Of a DNA stretch of 64,000 bases, positions 43,115 to 50,895 are shown piece after piece; the stretch's first letter is position 1, and each line of letters begins with the position of its first letter. The position numbers were made by a program, and so were the translations under genes. This DNA is from Parcubacteria bacterium C7867-001 (GTDB lineage Bacteria > Patescibacteria > Paceibacteria > UBA9973 > UBA2103): positions 62,001-126,000 of the forward strand of contig LFCK01000002.1 in NCBI GenBank assembly GCA_001189095.1, given 5' to 3'. Below the pieces are notes generated by a model. It did no database searches, had not been told where the DNA came from, and saw nothing but the letters and a program-made list of their open reading frames with translations.

Positions 43115-43151
43115 AAGAAATCCCGCGCGGCAGAGCCGCGCGGGATTTCTT
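43115..43151 (-). terminator. Intrinsic terminator of the NYN gene
   Basis: AAGAAATCCCGCGCGGC (43115-43131) pairs perfectly with 43135-43151, loop AGA; it lies ten bases after the NYN stop on the minus strand. Confidence 0.8.
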
Positions 43152-43160
43152 CAGCACTTC

Positions 43161-43679
43161 TTAACGCTCGCGATGTCCGATGATGAACTTCTTCGGGTTC
43201 TCGCACATGTCGGTGAAGGCGTGTGCCGCTTCCTTGAGCTTGCTCGAGGAAGACTTACCGAATGAAATGACTTCCACTTGGCAGCCCTCGTTCATGTCTA
43301 AGTACTCGATGAGCGGAACAAAGTCGCCGTCGCCCGAGGCGATGATGACGGTGTCGAGCTTCGGCGCGAGTTTCACTGCGTCGATAGCGAGACCAACGTC
43401 CCAGTCAGCCTTCTTAGCACCGTCGGCGAAGATCTGAAGGTCTTTCACCTTGGTTTCGATACCCATTTTGGTGAGTGCATCGAAGAATCCGGACTCTTCC
43501 CCGCTCTCCGTGCTGATGACGTAGGCGATGGCGCGCACGAGGACGCGTCCGCCGAGCGCCTCCTCAAGGAGGTTGGCGAAGTTAACGCGAGCTTTATAAA
43601 GGTGTTTTGCGCTGTGGTAGAGGTTCTGCGTATCGATGAAGAGACCCACCCGCTGCGCGGCGTGTTTGATTACAGCCAT
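43161..43679 (-). CDS. NYN-domain (LabA/DUF88-like) ribonuclease family protein
   Basis: 172 aa. VGLFIDTQNLYHSAK with the first metal Asp, GGRVLVRAIAYV, DWDVGLAIDAVKLAP, TVIIASGDGDFVPLIEYL and VEVISFG follow the NYN/PIN-like order of acidic residues. Members are single-strand RNA nucleases; the substrate is unknown. Ends IIGHRER. Confidence 0.85.
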   Translation of the reverse strand: MAVIKHAAQRVGLFIDTQNLYHSAKHLYKARVNFANLLEEALGGRVLVRAIAYVISTESGEESGFFDALTKMGIETKVKDLQIFADGAKKADWDVGLAIDAVKLAPKLDTVIIASGDGDFVPLIEYLDMNEGCQVEVISFGKSSSSKLKEAAHAFTDMCENPKKFIIGHRER

Positions 43680-43742
43680 AGAAATTTAGTTAAAAACGTA
43701 TAAAAACGAAGCGAGATCGCTTCCCTACAAGCTTACCATTCC

Positions 43743-43772
43743 AAAAAAGAAAGAATCCGGGTTTCCCCGGAT
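43743..43772 (-). terminator. Intrinsic terminator of rpsO
   Basis: ATCCGGG/CCCGGAT hairpin (43755-43772) followed on the minus strand by TCTTTCTTTTTT. Confidence 0.85.
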
Positions 43773-43778
43773 GCTTCC

Positions 43779-44045
43779 TTACTTCTTGAGCCCGAGTTTC
43801 TTGAGGACTGCGTTATAGCGACGCTTGTCGTTCTTCTCGAGATACTGGAGATGCGTGCGGCGGTCAGCAACCATCTGGAGAAGGCCGCGGCGGGAGTGGT
43901 TGTCCTTAGCGTTCTTCTTGAGATGGCGGGTGAGCTCATCGATTTTTCGGGTAAGGACAGCAACCTGAACATCCGGAGAACCGGTGTCCGTGTCGTGTCG
44001 TGCCGAATCCTTGATGACGGCCGTCTTTACGCGCTTGGTAAGCAT
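43779..44045 (-). CDS. rpsO: 30S ribosomal protein S15
   Basis: 88 aa from ATG 44045 (MLTKRVKTAVIKD). Contains DTGSPDVQVAVLTRKIDELTRHL, DNHSRRGLLQMVADRRTHLQYL and RYNAVLKKLGL, the complete uS15 signature. The longer frame is cut at this ATG because TGGTAGAGT ends just nine bases upstream. Its own terminator follows. Confidence 0.97.
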   Translation of the reverse strand: MLTKRVKTAVIKDSARHDTDTGSPDVQVAVLTRKIDELTRHLKKNAKDNHSRRGLLQMVADRRTHLQYLEKNDKRRYNAVLKKLGLKK

Positions 44046-44115
44046 GTCCCCGTACTCTACCACACCTTGATAAAAAGCGCAAGTGTTTTCTGGTATTCGG
44101 CACATCGCGTGTGTA

Positions 44116-44144
44116 TTGACAAAAAGTCATGAATATGATATAAA
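44116..44144 (+). promoter_or_regulatory. Strong sigma70-type promoter
   Basis: TTGACA (44116-44121), 17-base spacer, TATAAA (44139-44144). Followed by a leader with the hairpin-forming CCCCACTCCGGGG and an SD, unlike the leaderless neighbours. Confidence 0.7.
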
Positions 44145-44194
44145 TGTATACAGGTCCTTCCCCACTCCGGGGCAGGCAAACAGGGAGAAACGCT

Positions 44195-44626
44195 ATGCGT
44201 TTCATCGTATCTCTCGCAACGCTGTTCCTCGTTGGCATCGTCGCTCGTCATGCATGGCTCGTGGCTTCCGGTGCGCCGCTCGACGGTGCGCTCAGCACGC
44301 AGTTCACGTATGCCGCTTTCGGCGCGATCACGATCGAACTCGCCTACTGGGCGTGGGGCGTGGTGACGAAGCAGAAATTCGGCGCCATGCACTCGATCGA
44401 CGGCTTCTTCAGCGTCATCCTCGTCGGCTGCGCCGTCGCAGCGCTCGCGCGCTACGCCGGTCACCCGCTGTTCGAGATGACGCCGATCATGCAGGGCGTC
44501 GCCACCACCGGCCTCGCCATGGTGCTTGGCCTCAAGGTCGTGACGGCAGTCCTGCGTGCGTTCGGCTCCCTCGCTCTCGCGAGCGCGCCGATCGATCAGC
44601 GCCTCGATACGGTCGCCGAGGTCTAA
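44195..44626 (+). CDS. Small polytopic membrane protein
   Basis: 143 aa from ATG 44195 (MRFIVSLATLFLVGIVARHAW), preceded by GGGAGA. Four hydrophobic stretches (about 4-22, 34-52, 66-86, 98-125). No family recognised. Single-gene unit with its own promoter and terminator; GC-richer codon choice than rpsO or xerC beside it. Confidence 0.7.
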   Translation: MRFIVSLATLFLVGIVARHAWLVASGAPLDGALSTQFTYAAFGAITIELAYWAWGVVTKQKFGAMHSIDGFFSVILVGCAVAALARYAGHPLFEMTPIMQGVATTGLAMVLGLKVVTAVLRAFGSLALASAPIDQRLDTVAEV

Positions 44627-44651
44627 CACCCTCAGGCGCTCCTCACTAAGT

Positions 44652-44687
44652 AACGCCGCGGCCTTCCAGCCGCGGCGTTTTGTTTTG
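44652..44687 (+). terminator. Intrinsic terminator
   Basis: AACGCCGCGGC (44652-44662) with GCCGCGGCGTT (44669-44679), then TTGTTTTG. Confidence 0.88.
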
Positions 44688-44721
44688 AATATTGTGCGAA
44701 GCCCTGCGCTATACTTTTCAT

Positions 44722-45639
44722 ATGGAAATACAGTCGGCCAAGCGTCAGTTCCTCGAATACATCGAAATTGAGCGCGGTCGCGCGGTTAAAACGGTCGAGA
44801 ACTACGACCACTACCTCACCCGCTTCTTCGGGCAGATGGCGATTAAGGCCTCAGGAGACATTACGGAGGAGAAAATCCGCGAGTTCCGCATCTGGCTTAA
44901 CCGTCAGCCGGGAACATCGGGGTCCATGAAGCGTCGCACGCAGAATTATTACCTCATCGCGCTGCGTGCCTTCCTTAAATTCCTCCGAAAGCGCGAAATC
45001 CCCTGCATTTCGCCTGAGCGCATCGAGCTCGCGAAGCTTCCAGAACGCTCGCTCGACCTCATCACTTCCATTGAGCTCGATCGCCTCCTTTCGGCTGCAA
45101 ATGGCGCCGATGAGAAGTCGCTGCGCGACAAAGCAATACTCGAGATGCTCTTTTCGACCGGTCTGCGCGTTTCGGAGCTCTGTGCGCTTAATTCCGATCT
45201 CGATCTTTCCCGCGATGAGCTCTCGGTGCGCGGAAAGGGCGAGAAGGTTCGGGTCGTATTCGTCTCCCCTGCTGCGAAAGACGCGGTGAAAGCGTATCTC
45301 AAGGCCCGTAAGGATATGGAAGAGGCGCTGTTCGTCTCCGCATCGACCATAGGTAAATCAAAAGCGGCGAAACTGAAACATACGCCGACCCGCCTCACCT
45401 CCCGTTCCATTGAGAACATCATGAAAACGTATGCCGCGAAGGCGGGCATAACGAAGAAAGTCACCCCGCACATCCTTCGCCACTCCTTCGCCACGGATCT
45501 TCTCAGCAACGGAGCGGATATCCGCTCCGTGCAGGCGCTCCTTGGCCACGCCTCTATTAATACGACTCAGATATATACGCACGTGACGGACGCTCATCTC
45601 AGGGAGGTCCATAAGAAGTTCCATTCACGCGGTAAGTAG
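44722..45639 (+). CDS. xerC: Tyrosine recombinase XerC/XerD family
   Basis: 305 aa from ATG 44722. SAM-like N-terminal domain (RQFLEYIEIERGRAVKTVENY), then the catalytic set: Arg in STGLRVSELCAL (~149), Lys in GKGEKVRVV (~172), HILRHSF (His/Arg ~249/252), LLGHASI (His ~275) and Tyr in TTQIYTH (~284). Length and context (between terminators, no phage genes) suit the chromosome-dimer resolvase. TATACT ends seven bases before the ATG, a leaderless start. Xer C versus D is not decided. Confidence 0.9.
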   Translation: MEIQSAKRQFLEYIEIERGRAVKTVENYDHYLTRFFGQMAIKASGDITEEKIREFRIWLNRQPGTSGSMKRRTQNYYLIALRAFLKFLRKREIPCISPERIELAKLPERSLDLITSIELDRLLSAANGADEKSLRDKAILEMLFSTGLRVSELCALNSDLDLSRDELSVRGKGEKVRVVFVSPAAKDAVKAYLKARKDMEEALFVSASTIGKSKAAKLKHTPTRLTSRSIENIMKTYAAKAGITKKVTPHILRHSFATDLLSNGADIRSVQALLGHASINTTQIYTHVTDAHLREVHKKFHSRGK

Positions 45640-45653
45640 GCTGTAGCGGGTAC

Positions 45654-45683
45654 TTGACAAATACCCTATTTGGGGTGTATAAT
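45654..45683 (+). promoter_or_regulatory. Sigma70-type promoter
   Basis: TTGACA (45654-45659), 18-base spacer, TATAAT (45678-45683), driving the small membrane protein at 45719. Confidence 0.72.
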
Positions 45684-45718
45684 TGATGGCAGTAGCAAAC
45701 AACCTGAAAGGGTTCACT

Positions 45719-46033
45719 ATGCACTCGTACATCAAAGTCCCGCTGTTCGTTCTGTCGCCGGTGATCGCGGCTGCCTACCTCGCTGGCTGCGTCTCGATGG
45801 TCGTCCTTCCGGAATTCCTGCTGTTCATGATGTGGATCAACCACGACATTAGCGGCACGGCGTTCGGCCTTGGGCTCGGGGTGATGGCTGCGCTCGCCGT
45901 CTTCACCTACAAGTTTACGGGGTGGAACGACGACAAGCACGGCGAAGCAGGTTCGATGGTCATCATCGGTTGCGTGTTCTACTTCATTGTGGGACTCGCC
46001 GCTCTGGTGGCTTGGCGGATCTTCGTCGGCTAG
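45719..46033 (+). CDS. Small polytopic membrane protein
   Basis: 104 aa from ATG 45719, with AAAGGG upstream. Three helices (about 6-30, 40-57, 74-98) and a charged loop (FTGWNDDKHGEAG). The ORF could start at 45683, but that lies on the promoter. No family recognised. Belongs to the SD class of single-gene units. Confidence 0.68.
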   Translation: MHSYIKVPLFVLSPVIAAAYLAGCVSMVVLPEFLLFMMWINHDISGTAFGLGLGVMAALAVFTYKFTGWNDDKHGEAGSMVIIGCVFYFIVGLAALVAWRIFVG

Positions 46034-46056
46034 ACGAACAAGGAAAGTACGAAAAG

Positions 46057-46089
46057 GGGGCGGACGCTTGCGTCCGCCCCTACGTTTTT
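46057..46089 (+). terminator. Intrinsic terminator
   Basis: GGGGCGGACGC-TT-GCGTCCGCCCC (46057-46080) then TACGTTTTTA. Confidence 0.88.
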
Positions 46090-46102
46090 ATACGAAAAGA
46101 AA

Positions 46103-46134
46103 AGCTGCCGCGCAAAAGCGCGGCAGCTATTTTT
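46103..46134. terminator. Bidirectional intrinsic terminator
   Basis: AGCTGCCGCGC-AAAA-GCGCGGCAGCT (46103-46128) with ATTTTTTG on the + strand and TTTTCTTTTC on the - strand; it ends the SPFH gene from the other side. Confidence 0.88.
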
Positions 46135-46152
46135 TGTGTCGGTTGAGCCTAT

Positions 46153-47013
46153 TTAGGCTTTGCCCGCTTCAGCGCTCATAATCGCGCCGCGGATCTGACC
46201 CATGAGATCGACGACACCTTCGGGCGAGCCGGGCAAGAACACGGTCGCGAGCTTGCCGCTCTCAGCCATGCGCTGCATGGTCTCGAAGTATTGCGTCATC
46301 AGGACCGCGACCATGATGTCGAGAGGATTCGCGTCCGGCATTTCCTTCTTGTACTTCTCGAGGATGGCGAGACGCTGGTCGCCCATGCCCTCACCTTCCA
46401 TCTTCATCCGGATGCGCTTGGCTTCGCCTTCCGCCTGCGCGATCGCCGCTTGGCGATTGGCAATGTTGATCTTAGCCATCGCTTCGAGCACGCGCGGATC
46501 GGTCGGGTCGATACCGGTGATGTTGGTGTCGACGATCTCGAAGCCATATTCCTTGAACTTCGGGCCGAGTCGAACGCTCAGAGCTTGCGCGACTTCGTCC
46601 TTCTTCAGGAAGAGGTCGTCGAAGTCGTGTTCCGGAACAACCGAGCGCACGGCGTCGTAGAGTGCCTGCTTCAGCTGCTTATCGCGTTCCGCGAGGACGT
46701 AGAAGGCGTTATAGATGTCCTTCGCGTCGTCGATGAGGCGATACTGGATCGCCAGATCGACTTGTACGCCCGTCTTGTCTTTCGAAATCGACGTGACCGG
46801 CTCGATAAGCGGGGTAACCCGCAAGGAGAGACGGCCGGCGATCCGATCGAGGATGGGCCACCGGAACCGAAGTCCCGGACGGCTCGCGCGGACGAATTTG
46901 CCCCAGCGTTCGATGATAAAGATCTCCTGCTGCTCGACGATGAATGCCGACATCAGCAGAAGGATGATGGCCAACACGATAAGAATCGCGGGGACCACAA
47001 TGCCACTAATCAT
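46153..47013 (-). CDS. SPFH/stomatin-prohibitin family membrane protein
   Basis: 286 aa. N-terminal helix (VVPAILIVLAIILLLMSAF), then the SPFH domain: VEQQEIFIIERWGKFVRASRPGL, SKDKTGVQVDLAIQYRLID, GFEIVDTNITGIDP and the coiled, Ala/Glu-rich NIANRQAAIAQAEGEAKRIR. Such proteins form membrane rings or microdomains. No NfeD partner is adjacent. Gene unit with its own terminator. Confidence 0.88.
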   Translation of the reverse strand: MISGIVVPAILIVLAIILLLMSAFIVEQQEIFIIERWGKFVRASRPGLRFRWPILDRIAGRLSLRVTPLIEPVTSISKDKTGVQVDLAIQYRLIDDAKDIYNAFYVLAERDKQLKQALYDAVRSVVPEHDFDDLFLKKDEVAQALSVRLGPKFKEYGFEIVDTNITGIDPTDPRVLEAMAKINIANRQAAIAQAEGEAKRIRMKMEGEGMGDQRLAILEKYKKEMPDANPLDIMVAVLMTQYFETMQRMAESGKLATVFLPGSPEGVVDLMGQIRGAIMSAEAGKA

Positions 47014-47120
47014 GGACTTATCTTTCTATAGAGCTCAACTCCCCAACGGAGCTGGTTAGCTCAAACTAGTATACTTCTTCCCTTTGTCAAAGGAACTCTA
47101 TCTTTTGCTAGAATGCACTA

Positions 47121-47912
47121 ATGCGCATCGTTTCGTGGAACGTAAATGGCATTCGTGCCGTCCATAAGAAGGATCTCTTCCTTCCCTTCATAAAAAAGCT
47201 CCGTCCGGACATCATTTGCCTCCAAGAGACCAAGGCCGAGCAGCATCAGTCCCCCATCGACCTCCCCGACTACGAGGAGTTTTGGTATTCCGCAAAGAAG
47301 AAGGGCTATAGCGGTACTGCTATCTTCACTAAGATGACTCCAGAAGACGTTCTCTTCGGTATTCCGGAAGATATTGCGAAGAAGTACGGGCTAACCGATG
47401 ACGGGTACGGCGATCCCTGCGAAGAAGGTCGAGTCATTGCGGCGGACATGCATGATTTCTACGTAGTCTCGGTGTATACCCCGAACGCTAAGGACGATCT
47501 CTCTCGCCTTTCGCTCAGACACAAGCACTGGGATCCCGCATTCCTTGCTTATATGAAGCGTCTCGAGGAGGAGAAGCCGGTTATTTTCTGCGGCGACTTG
47601 AATGTGGCCCATACCGCCGATGACCTTGCTCGTCCCAAGGAAAATGAAGGAAAGAAGGGTTTTACAAAGGAGGAACGTGAAGGAATCGATAACGTGGAGT
47701 CTGCAGGGTTCGTCGACACCTTCCGTCTTTTCACTAAGGGAAACGGGTTTTACACATGGTGGAGTAACTTCGGTGGCGCCCGCGAACGTAACGTAGGATG
47801 GCGTATTGACTACATATTCTCCTCAAAGAAGTTTGCAAAGAATGTTACGAAAGCGGAAATTCACCCTGAGATATTAGGCTCCGATCATTGCCCCGTTTCG
47901 ATTGTCCTATAG
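47121..47912 (+). CDS. xth: Exodeoxyribonuclease III / AP endonuclease
   Basis: 263 aa. MRIVSWNVNGIRAVHKKDL, PDIICLQETKAEQ (metal Glu), DFYVVSVYTPNAKDDLSRL (Tyr), FCGDLNVAHTADDLARP (Asp/Asn), NVGWRIDYIFSSK and EILGSDHCPVSIVL (catalytic Asp-His). It repairs abasic sites. TGCTAGAAT at 47106-47114 ends seven bases before ATG 47121: leaderless. Confidence 0.96.
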   Translation: MRIVSWNVNGIRAVHKKDLFLPFIKKLRPDIICLQETKAEQHQSPIDLPDYEEFWYSAKKKGYSGTAIFTKMTPEDVLFGIPEDIAKKYGLTDDGYGDPCEEGRVIAADMHDFYVVSVYTPNAKDDLSRLSLRHKHWDPAFLAYMKRLEEEKPVIFCGDLNVAHTADDLARPKENEGKKGFTKEEREGIDNVESAGFVDTFRLFTKGNGFYTWWSNFGGARERNVGWRIDYIFSSKKFAKNVTKAEIHPEILGSDHCPVSIVL

Positions 47913-48260
47913 GACATAAAGGACATTATCCACACCACAGCGTATTTACTTTGTCCTTTAAGGACTTAGTATATATCTCAGACGGGACGGCACGTGCGAA
48001 ATAATATACGCTCTCCCGAACCCATGAGTTCGTTGCTAGCTCTTTCCGTTCCTTCATCAAGCGCCAAGCGAAACCGTGTCGGCTAACGCCTTCGGGGCGA
48101 ATCCCCGCAAAACATACGAGTAGCCGCGAAGTTCCACGTGAAAGCGCATCAAAACACATAAAGCCGCCAATTGACTTACATTTCTCGGCGGAGACCACCA
48201 TCACATTGCCCCGCTCCTTTTCTCGGTCTCCCCAAGTCAGGCGGCTTTTGTTATACCCAA
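47913..48260. other. Intergenic region with a long imperfect hairpin and a doubtful small ORF
   Basis: Between xth and cca. Near the xth end, TAAAGGACA (47917-47925 region) is complementary to TGTCCTTTA (47960s). Further on, a 90-base hairpin: AAAGCCGCC (48160-48168) with GGCGGCTTT (48240-48248), TGACTT (48172-48177) with AAGTCA (48234-48239), GGAGACC (48190-48196) with GGTCTCC (48225-48231), ending in TTTTG on the + strand. A minus-strand frame of 92 codons begins at 48204 inside this hairpin; its composition is not convincing, so no CDS is called. Confidence 0.45.
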
Positions 48261-48263
48261 ACG

Positions 48264-48296
48264 AAAAGGGGTTCCATGTGGAACCCCTTTTCCTTA
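48264..48296 (-). terminator. Intrinsic terminator of cca
   Basis: AAAAGGGGTTCCA (48264-48276) pairs with TGGAACCCCTTTT (48279-48291); directly after the cca stop on the minus strand. Confidence 0.82.
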
Positions 48297-48300
48297 TTTT

Positions 48301-49764
48301 CTAGCTAACTCCGTGCTTCTGATGGATTTTTCGTACTTCCTCTTCTTCTGCCTCTTCCCTCTTTTTCTTCCCCGACTCCCCCAAGTCCCTAAGTTCTGAA
48401 TCTTCGAGTTTGAGGAGTTCCTCAGTCCGTCCATCGAGATACTTCTCCGTGTTCTTCTTCGGGTCTTCTAGAACCTCCTCAAGGAGGGCGTTTAGGGCCC
48501 ACCCTATCCTAGGACCCGGTTCCACGTGGAACTTTTCCATGATCCTTGAACCGTCGGTGTTCAGGCTAGTGACCGAAATAGGGTCCCTAAGGGCCTGCTC
48601 CACCATCGCCTTGTATTTACGGAATCGGAACGGCTGCTCTTTTGGTCGGCCGGTACCGATACGGTCGCAAATACGGAGTTCGAGCAAATCCCAGATATTC
48701 TCTTCCCCGACGTTACGAATCATACGTCGGACAGCCGACAAGGTTATCTGATCAGGGTCGGAAAAGAACATGTGCCACCTAACAAGTTTCACAGATTTAT
48801 CGATTGTTTCCCGTGAAAAGCGCAAATCCTCGAGGGCCTTACGTGTTACACGTGAACCAACTACCTCGTGGCCGTGGAAGGTCCAGTCCTTCTTTTCGTC
48901 TGACCAGCGGCGGGTCTCAGGCTTGGAGATGTCATGGAAAAGGGCAGCAAGGCGTATATCGAATGACCATTTCTTGTCGGTTGCATGCTGGAGAGCACGG
49001 AGAAGGTGACCAAAGACGTCATAACTGTGGGCTTGGTTCTGGTCGACCCCAATGCTCCGGATGATGTCCGGAAGGATGTATTCGAGGAGTCCAAGCTGCT
49101 GGGCAAGGACCAGTGCCATCATCGGCTGATCTGACTCTATGATCCGGACCAGTTCGTCACGGATTCTTTCACGGGAAACATGGGCTAAGTTAGAGGCCTT
49201 TTTCTGTATGGCGGAAGCGGTGTCGGTATCTAGGGCAAAACCAAGTTCCGCCACAAGGCGTACGGCTCGCATGAGGCGCAGCGCATCTTCTTCAAATCTA
49301 TCGGTAGGGATGCCAACTGTCCTTAATACCTTGGATTCTATGTCCTTTTGTCCTTTAAAAGGGTCTACGATATGTCCTTTAGACTCATCGAGGGCGATAG
49401 CGTTTACGGTGAAGTCTCGACGGGCAAGGTCGTCCTCAAGACTGTCGCCGAAGGAGACCTCATCAGGATGACGCTTATTAGAGTATCCCGATTCCGTCCG
49501 GTAAGGGGTAACCTCGATCACTTGAAGGGTCGGGTCTTCGGAGTCGGTCTTAATCCCCACTGTACCGTAGTCGTTCTCATAGAAGGAGTCTGGGAAAATA
49601 CGCTGTATATCCTCAGGCTTTGCGTTTGTGGTGACATCCCAGTCCTTAGGTCTACGGTTAAGAAGGAGGTCACGGACGCATCCGCCAACGAGGTACGCCT
49701 CAAAGCCTTCTTTTCGGAGTCCTTCGGCTACCGCTTTTACCTCTAGTGGAACAGGGAAGTGCAT
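48301..49764 (-). CDS. cca: CCA-adding tRNA nucleotidyltransferase with HD domain
   Basis: 487 aa from ATG 49764. Nucleotidyltransferase core YLVGGCVRDLLLNRRPKDWDVTTNA with the DxD metal site, RRDFTVNAIAL, FEEDALRLMRAVRL (ATP/CTP selection), and an HD domain LAALFHDISKPETRR. C-terminal charged tail. It completes 3' ends of tRNAs; tRNA-Gly and tRNA-Pro nearby lack an encoded CCA. The frame could start three codons earlier, but that ATG lies in the -10 TAGAAT (49777-49772). Confidence 0.93.
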   Translation of the reverse strand: MHFPVPLEVKAVAEGLRKEGFEAYLVGGCVRDLLLNRRPKDWDVTTNAKPEDIQRIFPDSFYENDYGTVGIKTDSEDPTLQVIEVTPYRTESGYSNKRHPDEVSFGDSLEDDLARRDFTVNAIALDESKGHIVDPFKGQKDIESKVLRTVGIPTDRFEEDALRLMRAVRLVAELGFALDTDTASAIQKKASNLAHVSRERIRDELVRIIESDQPMMALVLAQQLGLLEYILPDIIRSIGVDQNQAHSYDVFGHLLRALQHATDKKWSFDIRLAALFHDISKPETRRWSDEKKDWTFHGHEVVGSRVTRKALEDLRFSRETIDKSVKLVRWHMFFSDPDQITLSAVRRMIRNVGEENIWDLLELRICDRIGTGRPKEQPFRFRKYKAMVEQALRDPISVTSLNTDGSRIMEKFHVEPGPRIGWALNALLEEVLEDPKKNTEKYLDGRTEELLKLEDSELRDLGESGKKKREEAEEEEVRKIHQKHGVS

Positions 49765-49805
49765 GTAAGCCATTCTAACAGTCTTGTGTGGTAATGTTCA
49801 CGTAC

Positions 49806-49880
49806 GCTCTCGTGGTGAAATGGATATCATGCCTGCCTTCGAAGCAGTTGTTGGGGGTTCGAATCCCTCCGAGAGCACCA
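49806..49880 (+). tRNA. tRNA-Arg(UCG)
   Basis: Acceptor GCTCTCG (49806-49812) pairs with CGAGAGC (49870-49876). Anticodon loop CTTCGAA (anticodon TCG), T-loop TTCGAAT, discriminator A and encoded CCA. Confidence 0.93.
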
Positions 49881-50014
49881 AATGAAGTTTAGTGCGTTCG
49901 AGTTTGCCTGGGAGGCAAACGTGAGGGATTCGAAAGCCGGAGCGCGTCGGCGCGAGGCGGGGTCGCGGAATTTCCCAGCAGGGAAATATCTGTGACCGAA
50001 CCTCCGAGAGCACC
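49881..50014 (+). repeat. tRNA-Arg trailer element with inverted and direct tRNA copies
   Basis: No gene. After a hairpin GTTTGCC/GGCAAAC (49901-49920) comes GAGGGATTCGAA (49923-49934), an exact inverted copy of the tRNA T-loop/T-stem. It is followed by GAGCGCG (49940-49946), GCGCGAGGCGGGGTC, a hairpin ATTTCCC/GGGAAAT, TGACCGAA (49993-50000) and a direct copy CCTCCGAGAGCACC (50001-50014) of the tRNA 3' end. The same order of parts is found behind tRNA-Gly(UCC). Confidence 0.6.
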
Positions 50015-50070
50015 CCAAGGGTACTTCCAATCGCTAACCGCGAAAGGGGCGCACCAAAAAATTCCGTTAG

Positions 50071-50141
50071 TGCGGTTAGGGAGAATCGAACTCCCGACTG
50101 GTCCTTGGCAAGGACCCGTTTTACCACTAAACCATAACCGC
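50071..50141 (-). tRNA. tRNA-Gly(GCC)
   Basis: Minus strand: acceptor GCGGTTA/TAACCGC, anticodon loop TTGCCAA (GCC) on stem GGTCC/GGACC, T-arm GGGAG-TTCGATT-CTCCC, discriminator A, no CCA encoded. Convergent with tRNA-Arg. An inverted copy of its acceptor (GCGGTTAG on the minus strand, 50032-50040) lies 30 bases downstream. Confidence 0.93.
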
Positions 50142-50332
50142 AATGGGGCGATAATAACATATCGTTCGCTCCAAAAGAAATAGCCTGTGTTTATGCCATT
50201 TCTTCAAAAACAGGCTCAAGAATAACTGTGGACAAACATGTTCATACTGGGGATAAAGGACACATTCAAGGGTCTTGCAGCAAGGCCCGATTCTAATGAA
50301 TAATGAGCAAATAAGCCGTAATTTTAAAGGCC

Positions 50333-50728
50333 GTGAACCTAGAATCCTTTTCCACAAAAGACATAGGCAATTTAGGCGAAAAGGTCGCTGCGGATTACCT
50401 GAAGAAGCACGGATTCCGGATTATCGACCGGAATGTTGCCCGAAAAACAGGCGAACTGGATATCATTGCGCGGAAAGGGGACACGCTCCATTTCATTGAG
50501 GTGAAGGCGCTCAAGCGTCGTGAGTTTCCCGACCTCGAGCGGACGAATGATGACTACGATCCTTCGGACAACCTCCATCCCTACAAAATTCAGAAAGTAG
50601 CTCGAACGGCGGAGTGGTATGTAGCAGAAAAAGACTGGGAAGGGGACTGGCAGGTGGACGGCGTGCTGGTTTGGCTACGTGAGCGGGATGGTATGGCGAA
50701 GGTCACCTACCTCCCACAAATCGTTTAA
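50333..50728 (+). CDS. yraN: YraN/UPF0102 family endonuclease-like protein
   Basis: 131 aa. LGEKVAADYLKKHGFRIIDRN, KTGELDIIARKGDTLHFIEVKA is the PD-(D/E)xK-like core of UPF0102 proteins; the rest is variable. The activity is uncertain. The start codon GTG 50333 gives the usual N-terminus; no SD. Confidence 0.9.
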   Translation: MNLESFSTKDIGNLGEKVAADYLKKHGFRIIDRNVARKTGELDIIARKGDTLHFIEVKALKRREFPDLERTNDDYDPSDNLHPYKIQKVARTAEWYVAEKDWEGDWQVDGVLVWLRERDGMAKVTYLPQIV

Positions 50729-50732
50729 TTGG

Positions 50733-50824
50733 TCGGGGCGCGGAGAATTATGCAGCGGTATACCCCGTAGGGGGTACGAACTCCGTCATCTGGTTCTCTC
50801 CCAGAGAACCGATTAAAAACTGTG
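50733..50824 (-). repeat. tRNA-Pro fragment downstream of tRNA-Pro(UGG)
   Basis: On the minus strand after the tRNA: AATC, an anticodon-arm-like hairpin GGTTCT-CTGGGAG-AGAACC (anticodon GGG), GATGACGGAGTTCG identical to the tRNA up to the T-loop, a 29-base insert with hairpin TACCCC/GGGGTA, then TTCTCCGCGCCCCGAC identical to the tRNA 3' end. A 5'-end copy (CGGGGCGTCG, 50931-50940) lies on the other side of the tRNA, so fragments of a second tRNA-Pro flank the intact one. Confidence 0.6.
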
Positions 50825-50895
50825 TCGGGGCGCGGAGAATCGAACTCCGTCATCTTGCTCCCAAAGCAAGCGTACTACCGGTATACGACGCCCCG
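50825..50895 (-). tRNA. tRNA-Pro(UGG)
   Basis: Minus strand: acceptor CGGGGCG/CGCCCCG, anticodon stem CTTGC/GCAAG with loop TTTGGGA (anticodon TGG), T-arm CGGAG-TTCGATT-CTCCG, discriminator A, no CCA. The flanks continue the acceptor helix: ATTAAAAATTGTGT on the 5' side is complementary to ACACAGTTTTTAAT on the 3' side with one G-U pair. Confidence 0.9.

Noticed and set aside
47926..48204. 92-codon minus ORF between xth and cca
   Set aside because: Starts inside a strong hairpin and has no recognisable pattern; kept only as a note in the region entry.
49341..49386. Repeated TGTCCTTT in cca and near xth
   Set aside because: Inside cca it is coding; the repeats are short, irregular and not a CRISPR or known site.
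49798..50160. Minus-strand ORFs across tRNA-Arg and tRNA-Gly(GCC)
   Set aside because: They are antisense to one tRNA and overlap the other; composition is dictated by the tRNA copies.
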